Shown piece after piece: positions 17,515 through 27,338 of a stretch of DNA of 64,000 bases. Both the position numbers and the translations under genes were made by a program. Under the pieces are notes generated by a model. The model made no database searches. It was given only the letters and a program-made list of their open reading frames with translations, and had not been told where the DNA came from. Position 1 is the stretch's first letter. The number at the start of each line of letters is the position of its first letter. Source of the DNA: Caccoplasma sp905210875 (lineage in GTDB: Bacteria; Bacteroidota; Bacteroidia; Bacteroidales; UBA11471); contig OZ007034.1 of NCBI GenBank assembly GCA_963931635.1, positions 186,001-250,000 on the forward strand, given 5' to 3'.

Positions 17515-19671
17515 ATGAAAGTGTATCAATCCAACGAAATCAAAAACATCGCCCTGTTGGGCAGCAAAGGTTCGGGAAAGACCACACTCGCTGAGGCCAT
17601 GCTCTACGAGTGTGGGGTTATAAAACGCAGAGGTTCTGTCGAGGCACAGAACACGGTTACCGACTATTTCCCGGTAGAGAAAGAGTATGGATACTCGGTT
17701 TTCTCTACCGTTTTTTATGCAGAGTTCCTGAACAAGAAACTCAATGTCATCGACTGTCCGGGAGCCGACGACTTCATCGGCAGCGCCCTCACGGCCATGA
17801 ATGTTACCGACACGAGCGTCATTGTCATAGACTCACAATACGGCGTGGAGGTAGGTACACAGAATATCTTCCGGTATACCGAGGAGATGCACAAACCGGT
17901 CATCTTTGCCATGAACCAGCTCGACGGCGAAAAGGCCGATTATGATACTGTCATCGAACAGCTCAAAGAAGACTTCGGCAGCAAAGTCGTGCCGATACAA
18001 TACCCCATCGTCTGTGGCCCCAACTTCAATGCCATGATCGATGTTCTGCTCATGAAAATGTACAGTTGGGGACCCGAAGGCGGTACCCCGACCATCACCG
18101 ATATACCCGCCGACCAGAAGGAAAAAGCCCTCGAACTGCACAAACAACTGGTCGAAGCGGCCGCCGAAAACGACGAAGCCCTGATGGAGAAATTCTTCGA
18201 CAAGGGCACTCTCACCGAAGACGAAATGCGCGAGGGCATACGCAAAGGTCTCATCACCCGCGACATCTTCCCCGTATTCTGCGTGAGCGCACTGCGCGAC
18301 ATGGGCGTGCGCCGTATGATGGAATTCCTGGGTAACGTCGTACCGTTCGTAACCGACATGCCCAAACCCGTCTCGCACGACGGTACCGAGGTAGCCCCCG
18401 ATCCCAATGGACCCACCAGCCTCTACTTCTTCAAGACAACGGTCGAGCCCCACATCGGCGAGGTATCATACTTCAAGGTAATGTCGGGCAAAGTGCATGA
18501 AGGCGACGACCTGCAAAACATGAACCGCGGCAGCAAGGAACGCATTGCCCAGCTCAATTGCGTGTGCGGACAAATACGCACCAAGGTCGACGAACTCGTG
18601 GCCGGCGACATAGGCGCTACGGTAAAACTGAAAGATGTACGCACCGGAAACACGCTGAACGAGAAGGGCTGTGAATACACCTTCGACCTGATGAAATTCC
18701 CCAACTCGAAGATACAACGGGCCATCAAACCTGTGAACGAGGCCGATGCCGAAAAACTGAACGAGATACTGGTGCGCATGCACGAAGAAGACCCGACATG
18801 GATTGTCGAACAGTCGAAAGAGTTGAAGCAGACCATCGTCTCGGGACAAGGCGAGTTCCACCTGCGCACCCTCAAATGGCGCATCGAGAACAACGAAAAA
18901 CTCATGGTTGAATTCCAGGAACCCCGCATACCCTATCGCGAAACCATCACCAAAGCCGCCCGTGCCGACTACCGGCACAAGAAACAGTCGGGAGGCGCCG
19001 GACAGTTTGGCGAGGTACACCTCATCATCGAGCCCTACTATGAAGGAATGCCGGCCCCCGAAAGCTACAAGTTTGGCAACCAGGAGTTCAAGATGAATGT
19101 GCGCGACACACAGACCATCGACCTCGACTGGGGTGGAAAACTGGTATTTGTAAACTGTATCGTGGGTGGTGCCATCGACGCACGCTTCCTGCCCGCCATA
19201 CTCAAAGGTCTGATGGACCGCATGGAACAAGGCCCGCTCACCGGCTCGTATGCCCGCGACGTGCGTGTATGCGTATACGATGGAAAGATGCACCCCGTCG
19301 ACTCAAACGAAATCTCGTTCCGCCTGGCCGGACGTAACGCATTCAGCGAAGCCTTCAAAAACGCCGGACCGAAGATTCTCGAACCCGTTTACGATGTCGA
19401 AGTGCTCGTGCCGTCGGACAAGATGGGCGACGTCATGAGCGACCTGCAAGGCCGGCGCGCCATCATCATGGGTATGGAGAGTGTCAAAGGATTTGAAAAA
19501 ATCATGGCCAAAGTTCCGTTGAAAGAGATGTCGACCTACTCAACGGCCCTGAGTTCCATTACCGGCGGACGCTCATCGTTCAGCATGAAGTTCTCCTCCT
19601 ACGAACTCGTTCCCGGCGATATCCAGGAGAAACTGCTCAAAGAGTACGAAGCCACACAGACCGACGAATAA
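17515..19671 (+). CDS. EF-G paralogue (EF-G2-like) with altered switch II
   Basis: This 718-residue protein follows the whole EF-G domain order. The G domain has P-loop GSKGSGKTT at residues 16-24. Instead of the canonical DTPGH, switch II reads DCPGADD (80-86), so the catalytic histidine is Ala84. The G4 motif is NQLD (134-137) instead of NKxD. Domains II-V are recognisable, including SGQGEFHL in domain III and GGAGQFGEVHL in domain IV. Bacteroides species carry an EF-G2 reported to translocate ribosomes without GTP hydrolysis and to matter during starvation and gut colonisation; this gene fits that class. The normal fusA is not in the window. A strong terminator follows. Confidence 0.88.
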   Translation: MKVYQSNEIKNIALLGSKGSGKTTLAEAMLYECGVIKRRGSVEAQNTVTDYFPVEKEYGYSVFSTVFYAEFLNKKLNVIDCPGADDFIGSALTAMNVTDTSVIVIDSQYGVEVGTQNIFRYTEEMHKPVIFAMNQLDGEKADYDTVIEQLKEDFGSKVVPIQYPIVCGPNFNAMIDVLLMKMYSWGPEGGTPTITDIPADQKEKALELHKQLVEAAAENDEALMEKFFDKGTLTEDEMREGIRKGLITRDIFPVFCVSALRDMGVRRMMEFLGNVVPFVTDMPKPVSHDGTEVAPDPNGPTSLYFFKTTVEPHIGEVSYFKVMSGKVHEGDDLQNMNRGSKERIAQLNCVCGQIRTKVDELVAGDIGATVKLKDVRTGNTLNEKGCEYTFDLMKFPNSKIQRAIKPVNEADAEKLNEILVRMHEEDPTWIVEQSKELKQTIVSGQGEFHLRTLKWRIENNEKLMVEFQEPRIPYRETITKAARADYRHKKQSGGAGQFGEVHLIIEPYYEGMPAPESYKFGNQEFKMNVRDTQTIDLDWGGKLVFVNCIVGGAIDARFLPAILKGLMDRMEQGPLTGSYARDVRVCVYDGKMHPVDSNEISFRLAGRNAFSEAFKNAGPKILEPVYDVEVLVPSDKMGDVMSDLQGRRAIIMGMESVKGFEKIMAKVPLKEMSTYSTALSSITGGRSSFSMKFSSYELVPGDIQEKLLKEYEATQTDE

Positions 19672-19735
19672 TATACCCCACCCGACTATCGGGCTTTTAT
19701 AGCACACCTAACAGCCCGATTAGTTAAATTAATAC

Positions 19736-19765
19736 AAAAGCCGTCTTTTTTTGAGACGGCTTTTT
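19736..19765 (+). terminator. Strong intrinsic terminator after the EF-G paralogue
   Basis: AAAAGCCGTCT (19736-19746) pairs perfectly with AGACGGCTTTT (19754-19764), followed by TTGTTATT. The remaining sequence to 19968 is AT-rich; I see no gene or clear promoter box in it. Confidence 0.85.
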
Positions 19766-19968
19766 GTTATTAAACAGTTATTTGTTAATTTAGCACCGAA
19801 TTGTTAAACGATAGACTAACTAAAATGAGAGTTGTTTTGTTAAACAAAAAGGCCTTTTAGATTGTTTATCAGTAAAAATAATGAAAAAGCGACTACTTTT
19901 CTAAAAATTCCAACAGAAAAAAAATTTCTAAAAAAGAGTCGCTCGCCGTGAAAGGCAAATATTAGAGT

Positions 19969-21495
19969 ATGAAAAAATCCACGATCTGGCTATTGGCAAT
20001 CATCATGGCTCTCACCTTCACCAGCCTGCTCTTTATGCAGATTACCTACATAGAGAATATGGTGAAAATGCGCAACGAGCAATTTTCCGAAGCTGTAAAA
20101 CGCAGCCTCTACGCCGTATCGTCGCAACTCGAACAAGACGAGACCAAACGTTACCTTGCCGAAGACATCGAAGAAAACCAGAAACGTCTGCTTTCTATCG
20201 AACGGGGCGGCCGCTCGGTAACTCAACAATGGTCTATTGTCTCACCCGACGGTTCGATAAGCACCCTCAATGTTCAAGAATTCACATTCTCCCTGCCCGA
20301 GAAAGTAACTGTACCCAAAGCCAACACCGGGAGTTCCATTACCGATACCTACAAGGATATGCAGGAGGTGCTGAAAAACCAGTATCTCTACCAAAAAGGG
20401 CTACTCGAAAATGTCATACTCAACATACTTGCTACGGCCAGCAACCAACCCATATTGGAACGTGTTGACACGGAGCAGTTGTCGAACTACCTGAAAGCCG
20501 AGTTGCGTAACAACGGACTGAACATTCCGTTTCAATATGCCATATACAACCCGAAAAACCGGATAGTATATAAAAGTTCGGAATACAATGCCGAAGAAAA
20601 AGCAACCAAATATTCAATAACTCTTTTTCCCAACGATCCGTCGAAACGGCAGAACCAGCTGAGAGTTTATTTCCCGACCAAAAAAGATTATATCTTTTCG
20701 TCGGTACGTTTCAGTATTCCCTCGTTCACCTTCACCCTCGTATTGCTGATAACGTTCATCTTCACCATTGTCAAACTTTTCCGACAAAAGAAACTGACCG
20801 AGATGAAGAACGACTTCGTCAACAATATGACACACGAATTCAAAACCCCCATATCGACCATATCTTTGGCCGCACAAATGCTGAAAGACCCGGCCGTGTC
20901 GAAAAGTCCCGAAATGTTCAACCACATATCGACGGTCATCAACGACGAGACCAAGCGGTTGCGATTCCAGGTAGAAAAAGTGCTGCAAATGTCGATGTTT
21001 GAACGGCAGAAAACGATGATGAAACTCTCCATCGTCGACATCAACGACCTGATTGCCGGTGTACTGAGCACATTCAAACTCAAAGTCGAACAGTTTGGCG
21101 GCACCATCGACGCCGAACTCGACGCCGAAGACGCCTTGGTCGAAGTCGACGAGATGCACTTTACCAATGTCATCTTCAACCTGCTCGACAATGCCGTCAA
21201 GTATGCCCGCGAAGGAGTACCCCTGCAACTGATGGTAAGAACCGCCATCGAAGGTAACAAGGTCGTTATCTCGGTCCAAGACAACGGCATCGGCATCAAA
21301 AAGGAAGACTTGAAAAAGATTTTCGAGAAATTCTACCGTGTATCAACAGGTAATGTACATAATGTCAAGGGATTCGGTCTCGGACTGGCCTATGTACACA
21401 AAATCGTTACCGACTTGAAAGGCTCCATACGAGCCGAGAGCGAACTGAATCATGGAACAACATTTATTATAACACTACCCCTAAAAAACAAATGA
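19969..21495 (+). CDS. rprX: Sensor histidine kinase, RprX-like
   Basis: This 508-residue membrane kinase has a first transmembrane helix at residues about 7-25, a periplasmic sensor of roughly 220 residues, a second helix near 245-265 (FTFTLVLLITFIFTIVKLF) and a cytoplasmic HisKA/HATPase module. The phospho-acceptor is in THEFKTPIS (His about 289), the N box is NVIFNLLDNAVKYA (about 400), and the G boxes are DNGIGI and GFGLGLAYVHKI. Its sequence and pairing with the following regulator match RprXY of Bacteroides fragilis. The stop overlaps the regulator start by 4 bp (ATGA). The kinase is intact although its regulator is interrupted. Confidence 0.85.
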   Translation: MKKSTIWLLAIIMALTFTSLLFMQITYIENMVKMRNEQFSEAVKRSLYAVSSQLEQDETKRYLAEDIEENQKRLLSIERGGRSVTQQWSIVSPDGSISTLNVQEFTFSLPEKVTVPKANTGSSITDTYKDMQEVLKNQYLYQKGLLENVILNILATASNQPILERVDTEQLSNYLKAELRNNGLNIPFQYAIYNPKNRIVYKSSEYNAEEKATKYSITLFPNDPSKRQNQLRVYFPTKKDYIFSSVRFSIPSFTFTLVLLITFIFTIVKLFRQKKLTEMKNDFVNNMTHEFKTPISTISLAAQMLKDPAVSKSPEMFNHISTVINDETKRLRFQVEKVLQMSMFERQKTMMKLSIVDINDLIAGVLSTFKLKVEQFGGTIDAELDAEDALVEVDEMHFTNVIFNLLDNAVKYAREGVPLQLMVRTAIEGNKVVISVQDNGIGIKKEDLKKIFEKFYRVSTGNVHNVKGFGLGLAYVHKIVTDLKGSIRAESELNHGTTFIITLPLKNK

Positions 21496-22208
21496 TTATG
21501 GAAGAAAAGTTGCGTATCTTACTTTGCGAAGACGATGAAAATCTCGGTATGCTGCTGAGAGAATTTTTGCAGGCAAAAGGCTATGCTGCCGACCTTTTCT
21601 CCGACGGAGAGAGCGGTTACAAGGCTTTTTTGAAAGGGAAATACGACTTATGCGTGCTCGATGTGATGATGCCCAAAAAAGACGGATTTACACTGGCCCA
21701 GGAAATACGCACCGTAAATGGCGAAGTACCTATTATTTTCTTGACAGCCAAGTCTCTGAAAGAAGATATTCTCGAAGGATTTAAAATCGGAGCCGACGAC
21801 TACATCACCAAACCGTTCAGCATGGAAGAGCTGGTACACTAGATCGCGTGTTTTCTGCGTCGGGTCAAGGGAAAACGCGGAAAAGAGGTGACCATGTACA
21901 AAATCGGACAGTTCACGTTTGATACCCAGAAGCAGGTTCTCTCCATCGGCGAAAAAAACACCAAACTCACCACCAAGGAATCGGAACTGTTGAGCCTCCT
22001 CTGTGCGCACGTCAATGAAATTCTGGAAAGGAACTTTGCCTTGAAAACCATCTGGATTGACGACAACTATTTCAATGCCCGCAGCATGGACGTCTACATC
22101 ACCAAGTTGCGCAAGCACCTTAAAGACGATCCCTCCATCGAAATCATCAATATTCACGGGAAAGGGTACAAACTCATCGCTCCCGAGATTGAAGTGAAAA
22201 CGAAATAA
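21492..22208 (+). pseudogene. rprY: RprY-like OmpR-family response regulator interrupted by an in-frame TAG
   Basis: The frame from ATG at 21492 encodes a receiver domain (acidic cluster CEDDEN, phospho-acceptor in VLDVMMPKKDG, FLTAKSLKED, DDYITKPFS) up to residue 116. It then meets TAG at 21840-21842 exactly in the linker after EELVH. The same frame continues immediately with IACFLRRVKGKRG and a complete OmpR/PhoB winged-helix domain (TKLTTKESELLSLL, SMDVYITKLRKHLKD, IHGKGYKL) to the TAA at 22206-22208. Only the stop codon breaks an otherwise full 238-residue regulator. A GTG at 21888 could restart translation of the DNA-binding half alone. This is either a natural nonsense mutation or a sequencing error. 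Confidence 0.8.
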
Positions 22209-22233
22209 TATCTCACCTCACACGCTATTCATA

Positions 22234-22267
22234 GTCAAGGCGGCTTCCAACAAGAAGCCGCCTTGAC
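22234..22267. terminator. Bidirectional terminator between rprY and ppx
   Basis: GTCAAGGCGGCTTC (22234-22247) and GAAGCCGCCTTGAC (22254-22267) form a perfect 14-bp stem with a 6-base loop, between two convergent genes. Flanking T-runs are short on both strands. Confidence 0.75.
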
Positions 22268-22271
22268 TCAT

Positions 22272-23183
22272 TTATGACTTCTTGGCTCGCGTTTTGTAAT
22301 CACGGTACAACTCACGTATGATACCATCGGCAAGGCCCAACTTGGGCACAACCACCGTCTCAGCCCCTGTTATGCGCAAAGCCGTCGTAAATATGGAGAG
22401 AGCGGGTACTATGACGTCGGCCCGGTTGGCATTGAGCTCCATCTCCTCCATACGCTGCGCCACCGACATCTTGCACAGGCGGGTGTAAAGAGCATAAAGC
22501 TCCTTGGCCTTTATCGCATCTTTGGGTTTCTTGTCGAGCAGACGGTGGGCTTTGTTGATATTACCGCCGGAGCCGATAATGGCCGATGGGTGATAGAGGT
22601 CGGCCTTTTCTTTCAGCCAGGCCGAAAAGAGCTCCTCCTCTGTCGAAGAAACAGCACCGCTAATATAACGAACGGTACCCAAACGGAAAGAGCGGGCTTC
22701 AACTTCACGACTATCGGCATAAACAACCACCTCGGTCGAACCTCCTCCCACATCGATATAAAAATAAGATTTGGCCTTGTCTAGAACTTTTTCAAGACCA
22801 CCAGCCTCATATATGGTGCGGGCCTCGGTATTGCCGTCAACAATATCAATATCGATACCACATTCCCGGGCTATCGTATCGGCCACCTCACGACCGTTTG
22901 CGGCTTCACGCATGGCACTGGTCGCATAGGCTTTGTAGGCGTCGATATCGAAAGTGCGGAATAGGGCGGCAAAAGCCGACATGGCATGAACCAAGGCCGA
23001 CGTTTTCTCGGTCGTGATATACCCTTTATCAAAAACATCTTCGCCCAAACGTATGGGGACCCGCACAAAAGCGGCTTTCTTGAATTCGGGCGTACGATAC
23101 TCCTCGACATAGTCAATGAGTAACCGTATGGCATTGGATCCAATGTCTATGGCACCGAAAGTAAATCGGTTTGTTTCCTGCAT
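22272..23183 (-). CDS. ppx: Ppx/GppA-family exopolyphosphatase
   Basis: The protein (303 residues from the ATG at 23183) opens with FGAIDIGSNAIRLLI, the ASKHA phosphate-1 motif. It continues with YATSAMREA, DGNTEARTIYEAG and the phosphate-2 motif FYIDVGGGSTEVVVY. This is the short, single-module form common in Bacteroidetes. It hydrolyses terminal phosphates of polyphosphate or pppGpp. An ATG 36 bp further upstream is in frame, but MQETNRFTFG gives the family-like start. The gene is 52 bp downstream of the broken ppk1, so the degradative partner is intact while the synthetic enzyme is not. Confidence 0.9.
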   Translation of the reverse strand: MQETNRFTFGAIDIGSNAIRLLIDYVEEYRTPEFKKAAFVRVPIRLGEDVFDKGYITTEKTSALVHAMSAFAALFRTFDIDAYKAYATSAMREAANGREVADTIARECGIDIDIVDGNTEARTIYEAGGLEKVLDKAKSYFYIDVGGGSTEVVVYADSREVEARSFRLGTVRYISGAVSSTEEELFSAWLKEKADLYHPSAIIGSGGNINKAHRLLDKKPKDAIKAKELYALYTRLCKMSVAQRMEEMELNANRADVIVPALSIFTTALRITGAETVVVPKLGLADGIIRELYRDYKTRAKKS

Positions 23184-23235
23184 AATTTTCTTCGTTATAG
23201 TGTTTCTTATCTCTCCCACAATTTCTCTGGAATAG

Positions 23236-25301
23236 CTATTCCTTGTAATTGGAGGAGGTCCCGTAATAGTCGTACAGAGCCGTCTGGCTGCGCAGAGGCA
23301 TCGCTCCCGGCAGAGGCTTCACATAAGTATTCTGCTTGCCAGCATCAAGCAACCGTGCTTTGACCGTGTCGTGCCACTGTATGTCGAAGACCTCTCTTGC
23401 CGTTTTACGAATGGCTTTATCGTAGAGGGGTACACACACCTCGACACGACGGTCGAGATTTCGGGCCATCCAATCGGCACTTCCGGTATAAATCGATTCA
23501 TTGCCTCCGTTACCAAAGATATAGAGGCGAGCATGTTCGAGATATTTGTCTACAATACTTATTGCCCGAATATTCCGGCTCATCTCCTCGACCTGGGGCA
23601 ACAGCAACAGGCACCGCGCACAATGAGACGCACCTCGACACCGGCACGGTCGGCCTCATAGAGCTTTTCTATAACGCCTACATCGGTAAGAGAGTTGCAT
23701 TTGGCATAAATATAAGCCTTCTCTCCTTTGCGGGCCAGACTTATTTCATTGTCGATTTTGTCATAGAAGGCTTGACGCATATAATAAGGAGATACCAGCA
23801 GATGCTTGAATGTAAACTGCTTATGACTGTTCGACAGAAATTGGAACACATTGTACACGTCTTGCGTTATCTCATTGTGGGCGGTGAACAGACCGAAATC
23901 GGAATATATCAGGGCGGTATTTTCATTGAAATTACCGGTACCCGATATAGGCATAACGTTTGAGCCCGCGGCGTTCCCGACGCTCTACAAGCACCACCTT
24001 GCTGTGTACTTTAAGGTCTTCCATGGTGTGGAGAATCTTCACCCCTTCGCGTTGCAGCAGGTCGGTATTCTCCATGTTCTGTTCTTCGTCAAAGCGGGCT
24101 TTGAGTTCGAGCATGGCATAGACTTTCTTGCCATTCTTCACGGCATTGACCAGAGCGTTTATCACCTTGGAATGTTCGGCTGTGCGGTACAGAGTGATAT
24201 AGATACTCTCCACCCGCGGGTCAATGGCCGCTTCACGCAGGAAATCGATAAAGTGCTGAAATGTGTGATAGGGATAGTTCAAGAAAATATCTCGCTGGGC
24301 AATGACCTCGAGGATACTCGAAAACAACGATATGGAGGGGTGCTGTATGGGTTTCTGAGAGGCATAGAGAAGGTCGGGGCGCACCTTGGGGAACTTCATG
24401 AGATCTTTCATCATGTGATAGCGTTCACCGGGAGCCAACATCTCGGCATTGTCTAGGCCAAGTTTCCCTGCCAGAATTTCGACCATGTCGGCTGGCATGT
24501 CCCGGTCGTATATCATGCGTATGGGTAGGCCGTAACGACGATTGGATACTCCTTCGGAGATGCGTTCGAAAAGGCTCTTCGACACATCTTCGTCGTAGGT
24601 AAGCTCGGCATCACGCATAATCTTGAACGTGTATGCACCTATTTCGTCGTACGAGAACATGAAGAAGATGTGGTCTATCATCAGACGTATGATATCGTCG
24701 GTAAAAATAATGTCGTGGCGGCCTGCGGCCGACGGCAGAACGACAAAACGCGGACAGGCCGAACTGGTGGGTATGCGCACAATGGCATAGCGTGGTGAGT
24801 TCTTGCCCGAGTGCGACATCTTGACCCCGAGATAACTGTTACCATCGGGGAGAAACGGCAACTTGACCGATTTGCGTATAATCAACGGTACCAGCCGGGG
24901 GAGATGATTTGGGCATAATAGTCTCGACAAAACTCCTTCTGCTCCTCATTCAGGTTTTTCTCGTTGACAACAAAGATGTTTTCTCGCTCCATCTGTTCCA
25001 ACACCGACTGATACGTAGCCGAAAAATGTTCTTGAAGCAGGGCTATCTTCTCGTTCAACTCTTCAAGGAGAGACTCGGGCGTATAGTCGCCGGTAAGAAG
25101 TTTTCCCGAATTTTTACGGGAACGGCAAAGCCGCATGATATTGGCAACCCGCACCTTGAAAAATTCGTCCTGATTGTTTGAAAAAATACCGAGAAACTGC
25201 AACCGCTGCATCAGAGGAACATTGGGATCACAGGCTTCCTGTAAAACCCGTTCATTGAATTGCAACCAACTGATCTCCCGGTTTATGAATTTATAGTTCA
25301 T
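23236..25301 (-). pseudogene. ppk1: Polyphosphate kinase 1, broken by three single-base frameshifts
   Basis: Conceptually this is one gene of about 689 codons: N-terminal YKFINREISWLQFNERVLQEA, middle domains, the segment LKVHSKVVLV with the catalytic His, and a C-terminal part with NIRAISIVDKYLEHARLYIF. Three indels split it. One C is missing in a C-run (forward 24897-24901). An extra base lies in GGG(T), which converts IGTGNFNEN to IGYR-stop (forward about 23940-23943). One C is missing at about 23604, ending a fragment in CCCCPRSRR. Sequence on both sides of each lesion is still well conserved, so the damage is very recent or artefactual. The start overlaps the stop of the upstream glycosyltransferase by 11 bp. 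Confidence 0.88.
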
Positions 25302-26388
25302 GATGTTTGTGTATTAACTGGTCGACAAACGCGGTTTCACTCATGTCCAACCACTTGCGATACAAAAATGTCTCATCGGAGTGAGACCGACCAAGGTAGT
25401 CTACAAAACGGCTCAGGTCGAACCTATCAGAGACAATGGCCATGTCAGAGGTGGCAGCATCGGCAGCGTTGATTTGTTGCTCTATGTGTGCCGGGATAAG
25501 CATCATGGGCTTGTCGTAAAACAAGGCTTCGCACACCGATTCAAATCCTGCCGTCGTTACATACCCGTTGCATCGACGCATTAAAGATAAGAAAAGTTTG
25601 TCATTTACACGGTGAAAGGTAAGATTTCTTTCGGCTTTCCATGTCTCGGGATACTCTTTGTTGTCCCAAAAGACATGCAGCTCTCTGTCGGGGTGAGCGC
25701 GGCTCCATGTTCTAATCTGCTCGGAAAAGGCGTTATTAACAATGTATCCGAGGATAAAGTTTTCTCGCGAACACTCCTTGTTCTGCAACACCTCCTTACG
25801 CAGAAGTGGAGGCACTATGGTTATATGCCGACTATCGTCGTTGACCATCGGGTAGAACGACAAGGCCAGCAATCGCCGACACCCCACCGCACTCATACGC
25901 ACGTGCTGCCTGAGCAGCCATGCACTCAACCCGCGACGAGCGGCCTGGCGGTAGCCCCGATGCAGCATGAGATATTGATGTCCCACGCCCACCATATCGA
26001 CCGGTAGACGGAAACATTTCACGGCCAGTCCCGAAAGCATTTCGTAGAAATTGACCACTTCGTCGGGGCGATACTGCAAGATTTGCGTCCGTATGAAACA
26101 AATACTGCGCACATAGGCCTCGACACGCCTCGGAGCCATATTGGCTACTACCGTCTGCACCAGATTGACATGGGTCTTACCGGCTTTGAAACTGAACTGC
26201 GGGGCTTCAAAGGTATCAACCGGTGCGCCAATTTCACGCAGAAAAAATTCCGGTATCTGACGGTGAAGGGTGCGACCCACCAAGACTTTTACGACCTCAT
26301 GCCCCTGTCGGCGCAATATAGAGGCCAACGAAAGGGCCTGGGTAAGATGGCCCCGCCCCTCTCCTTGTACGATAAACAGGTAACGCAT
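25291..26388 (-). CDS. GT-B type glycosyltransferase (MurG/UGT-like)
   Basis: The 365-residue protein starts MRYLFIVQGEGRGHLTQALSLASILRRQGHEV, the glycine/His-rich nucleotide-binding start typical of GT28-like enzymes. Its C-terminal half has a donor-site-like region (YVTTAGFESVCEALFYDKPMMLIPAHIEQQINA), in which the GxxS-x-xE-AL-x-x-KP-x-x-x-P pattern is characteristic. Substrate unknown. The start codon overlaps the stop of the upstream phosphoesterase by one base (TGATG), indicating translational coupling. I chose this start because the in-frame upstream extension lies inside the phosphoesterase gene. Confidence 0.85.
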   Translation of the reverse strand: MRYLFIVQGEGRGHLTQALSLASILRRQGHEVVKVLVGRTLHRQIPEFFLREIGAPVDTFEAPQFSFKAGKTHVNLVQTVVANMAPRRVEAYVRSICFIRTQILQYRPDEVVNFYEMLSGLAVKCFRLPVDMVGVGHQYLMLHRGYRQAARRGLSAWLLRQHVRMSAVGCRRLLALSFYPMVNDDSRHITIVPPLLRKEVLQNKECSRENFILGYIVNNAFSEQIRTWSRAHPDRELHVFWDNKEYPETWKAERNLTFHRVNDKLFLSLMRRCNGYVTTAGFESVCEALFYDKPMMLIPAHIEQQINAADAATSDMAIVSDRFDLSRFVDYLGRSHSDETFLYRKWLDMSETAFVDQLIHKHHEL

Positions 26389-27134
26389 CAGTTTTTCTCT
26401 TTTGTATATTCCATAATCGACCAGTTTCCGTCGAAGTCTTCGACCAATGCGGTCATCGACTCCACCCAGTCGCCCGAGTTGAGATAATGCACATCGCCAA
26501 TCATACGGTCGTCGGCCTGATGAATATGGCCACAGATAACTCCGGTACAGTTTTTCCGCCGGGCTATGCTGCACAGTGAATCTTCAAAATCACTGATGTA
26601 CGAGACCGATGCCTTGACCGACTGCTTGACCTTCTGCGATATCGACTTGTAGGGCAAGCCCTTCTTACGGCGCCGACGATTGTAAATGCGGTTTATGCCC
26701 ATCAACATGCTATACCCGACATCGCCCACCTTGGCCAGCCAGCTGAACCGGGAGGTTATCGTGTCGAACACATCGCCGTGCAATACATAGTAACGGCGTT
26801 CGCCACTCTGGTAGACATAGTCGCGACAAAGGGTGAAATTGGGAATTTCGAGAGGAAGAATGCGATCGAGAAAATCGTCGTGGTTACCCCGCAGATAGAT
26901 GATATGCGTATGAGGCAATATCGAGAGTAACCGCTTGATAAAGTGGGTATGGCGTTTTTTCCACTTGGGCTTCTTGCCCCGAAGTATTTCCCATCCGTCG
27001 ATAATGTCGCCACACAGAATAAGCGTCTCGCAGGTGTGGGCTTTCAAAAAAAGATTGGCCTCTTTGGCCTTTGACCATTTTGAGCCGAGGTGTATGTCGG
27101 ACATGACAATGGTCTTGAACTCCTTGTTTTTCAT
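26388..27134 (-). CDS. Metallophosphoesterase, UDP-2,3-diacylglucosamine diphosphatase-like
   Basis: This 248-residue calcineurin-like phosphoesterase shows the full metal ligand set: D-x-H in MSDIHLG, GD in LCGDIIDG, GNHD in YLRGNHDDF, a His in VLHGDVFD and GHIHQ near residue 202. The spacing and size resemble LpxH-type UDP-2,3-diacylglucosamine hydrolases, but another phosphoester is possible. It leads the operon phosphoesterase - glycosyltransferase - ppk1 - ppx and is coupled to the glycosyltransferase, so the pair may act on the same envelope precursor. Confidence 0.85.
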   Translation of the reverse strand: MKNKEFKTIVMSDIHLGSKWSKAKEANLFLKAHTCETLILCGDIIDGWEILRGKKPKWKKRHTHFIKRLLSILPHTHIIYLRGNHDDFLDRILPLEIPNFTLCRDYVYQSGERRYYVLHGDVFDTITSRFSWLAKVGDVGYSMLMGINRIYNRRRRKKGLPYKSISQKVKQSVKASVSYISDFEDSLCSIARRKNCTGVICGHIHQADDRMIGDVHYLNSGDWVESMTALVEDFDGNWSIMEYTKEKN

Positions 27135-27280
27135 TCTCTCTGTTTTGCTCTACAAAAGAACGATATGTATATTTCTAAGGAGATACAATCGTGTGACAAT
27201 TTTATAACAACTTCACCGCTGTTGATGTTTGACCGATTATCCCATCGAGCCCATCGACAAAAAAAATAAGGAATCATGAA

Positions 27281-27319
27281 ACAGGGAGGGTTGCCCCCTC
27301 TATTGAGCACCCTCCCTGT
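27281..27319 (-). terminator. Terminator of the giant beta-helix gene and fimbrial operon
   Basis: ACAGGGAGGGT (27281-27291) pairs with ACCCTCCCTGT (27309-27319), an 11-bp perfect stem 20 bp after the stop codon. The minus-strand tail is TTTCATG with a longer T-run about 20 bases further on. The 204-bp gap to 27134 holds nothing else that I can support. Confidence 0.65.
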
Positions 27320-27338
27320 AAAAAACTTTAATCTTTAT

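Noticed and set aside
21840..21842. TAG reassigned to an amino acid
   Set aside because: TAG is the normal terminator of several intact genes here (stops at 55203, 55911 and 56643), so the codon in rprY is a real or artefactual stop rather than a recoded one.
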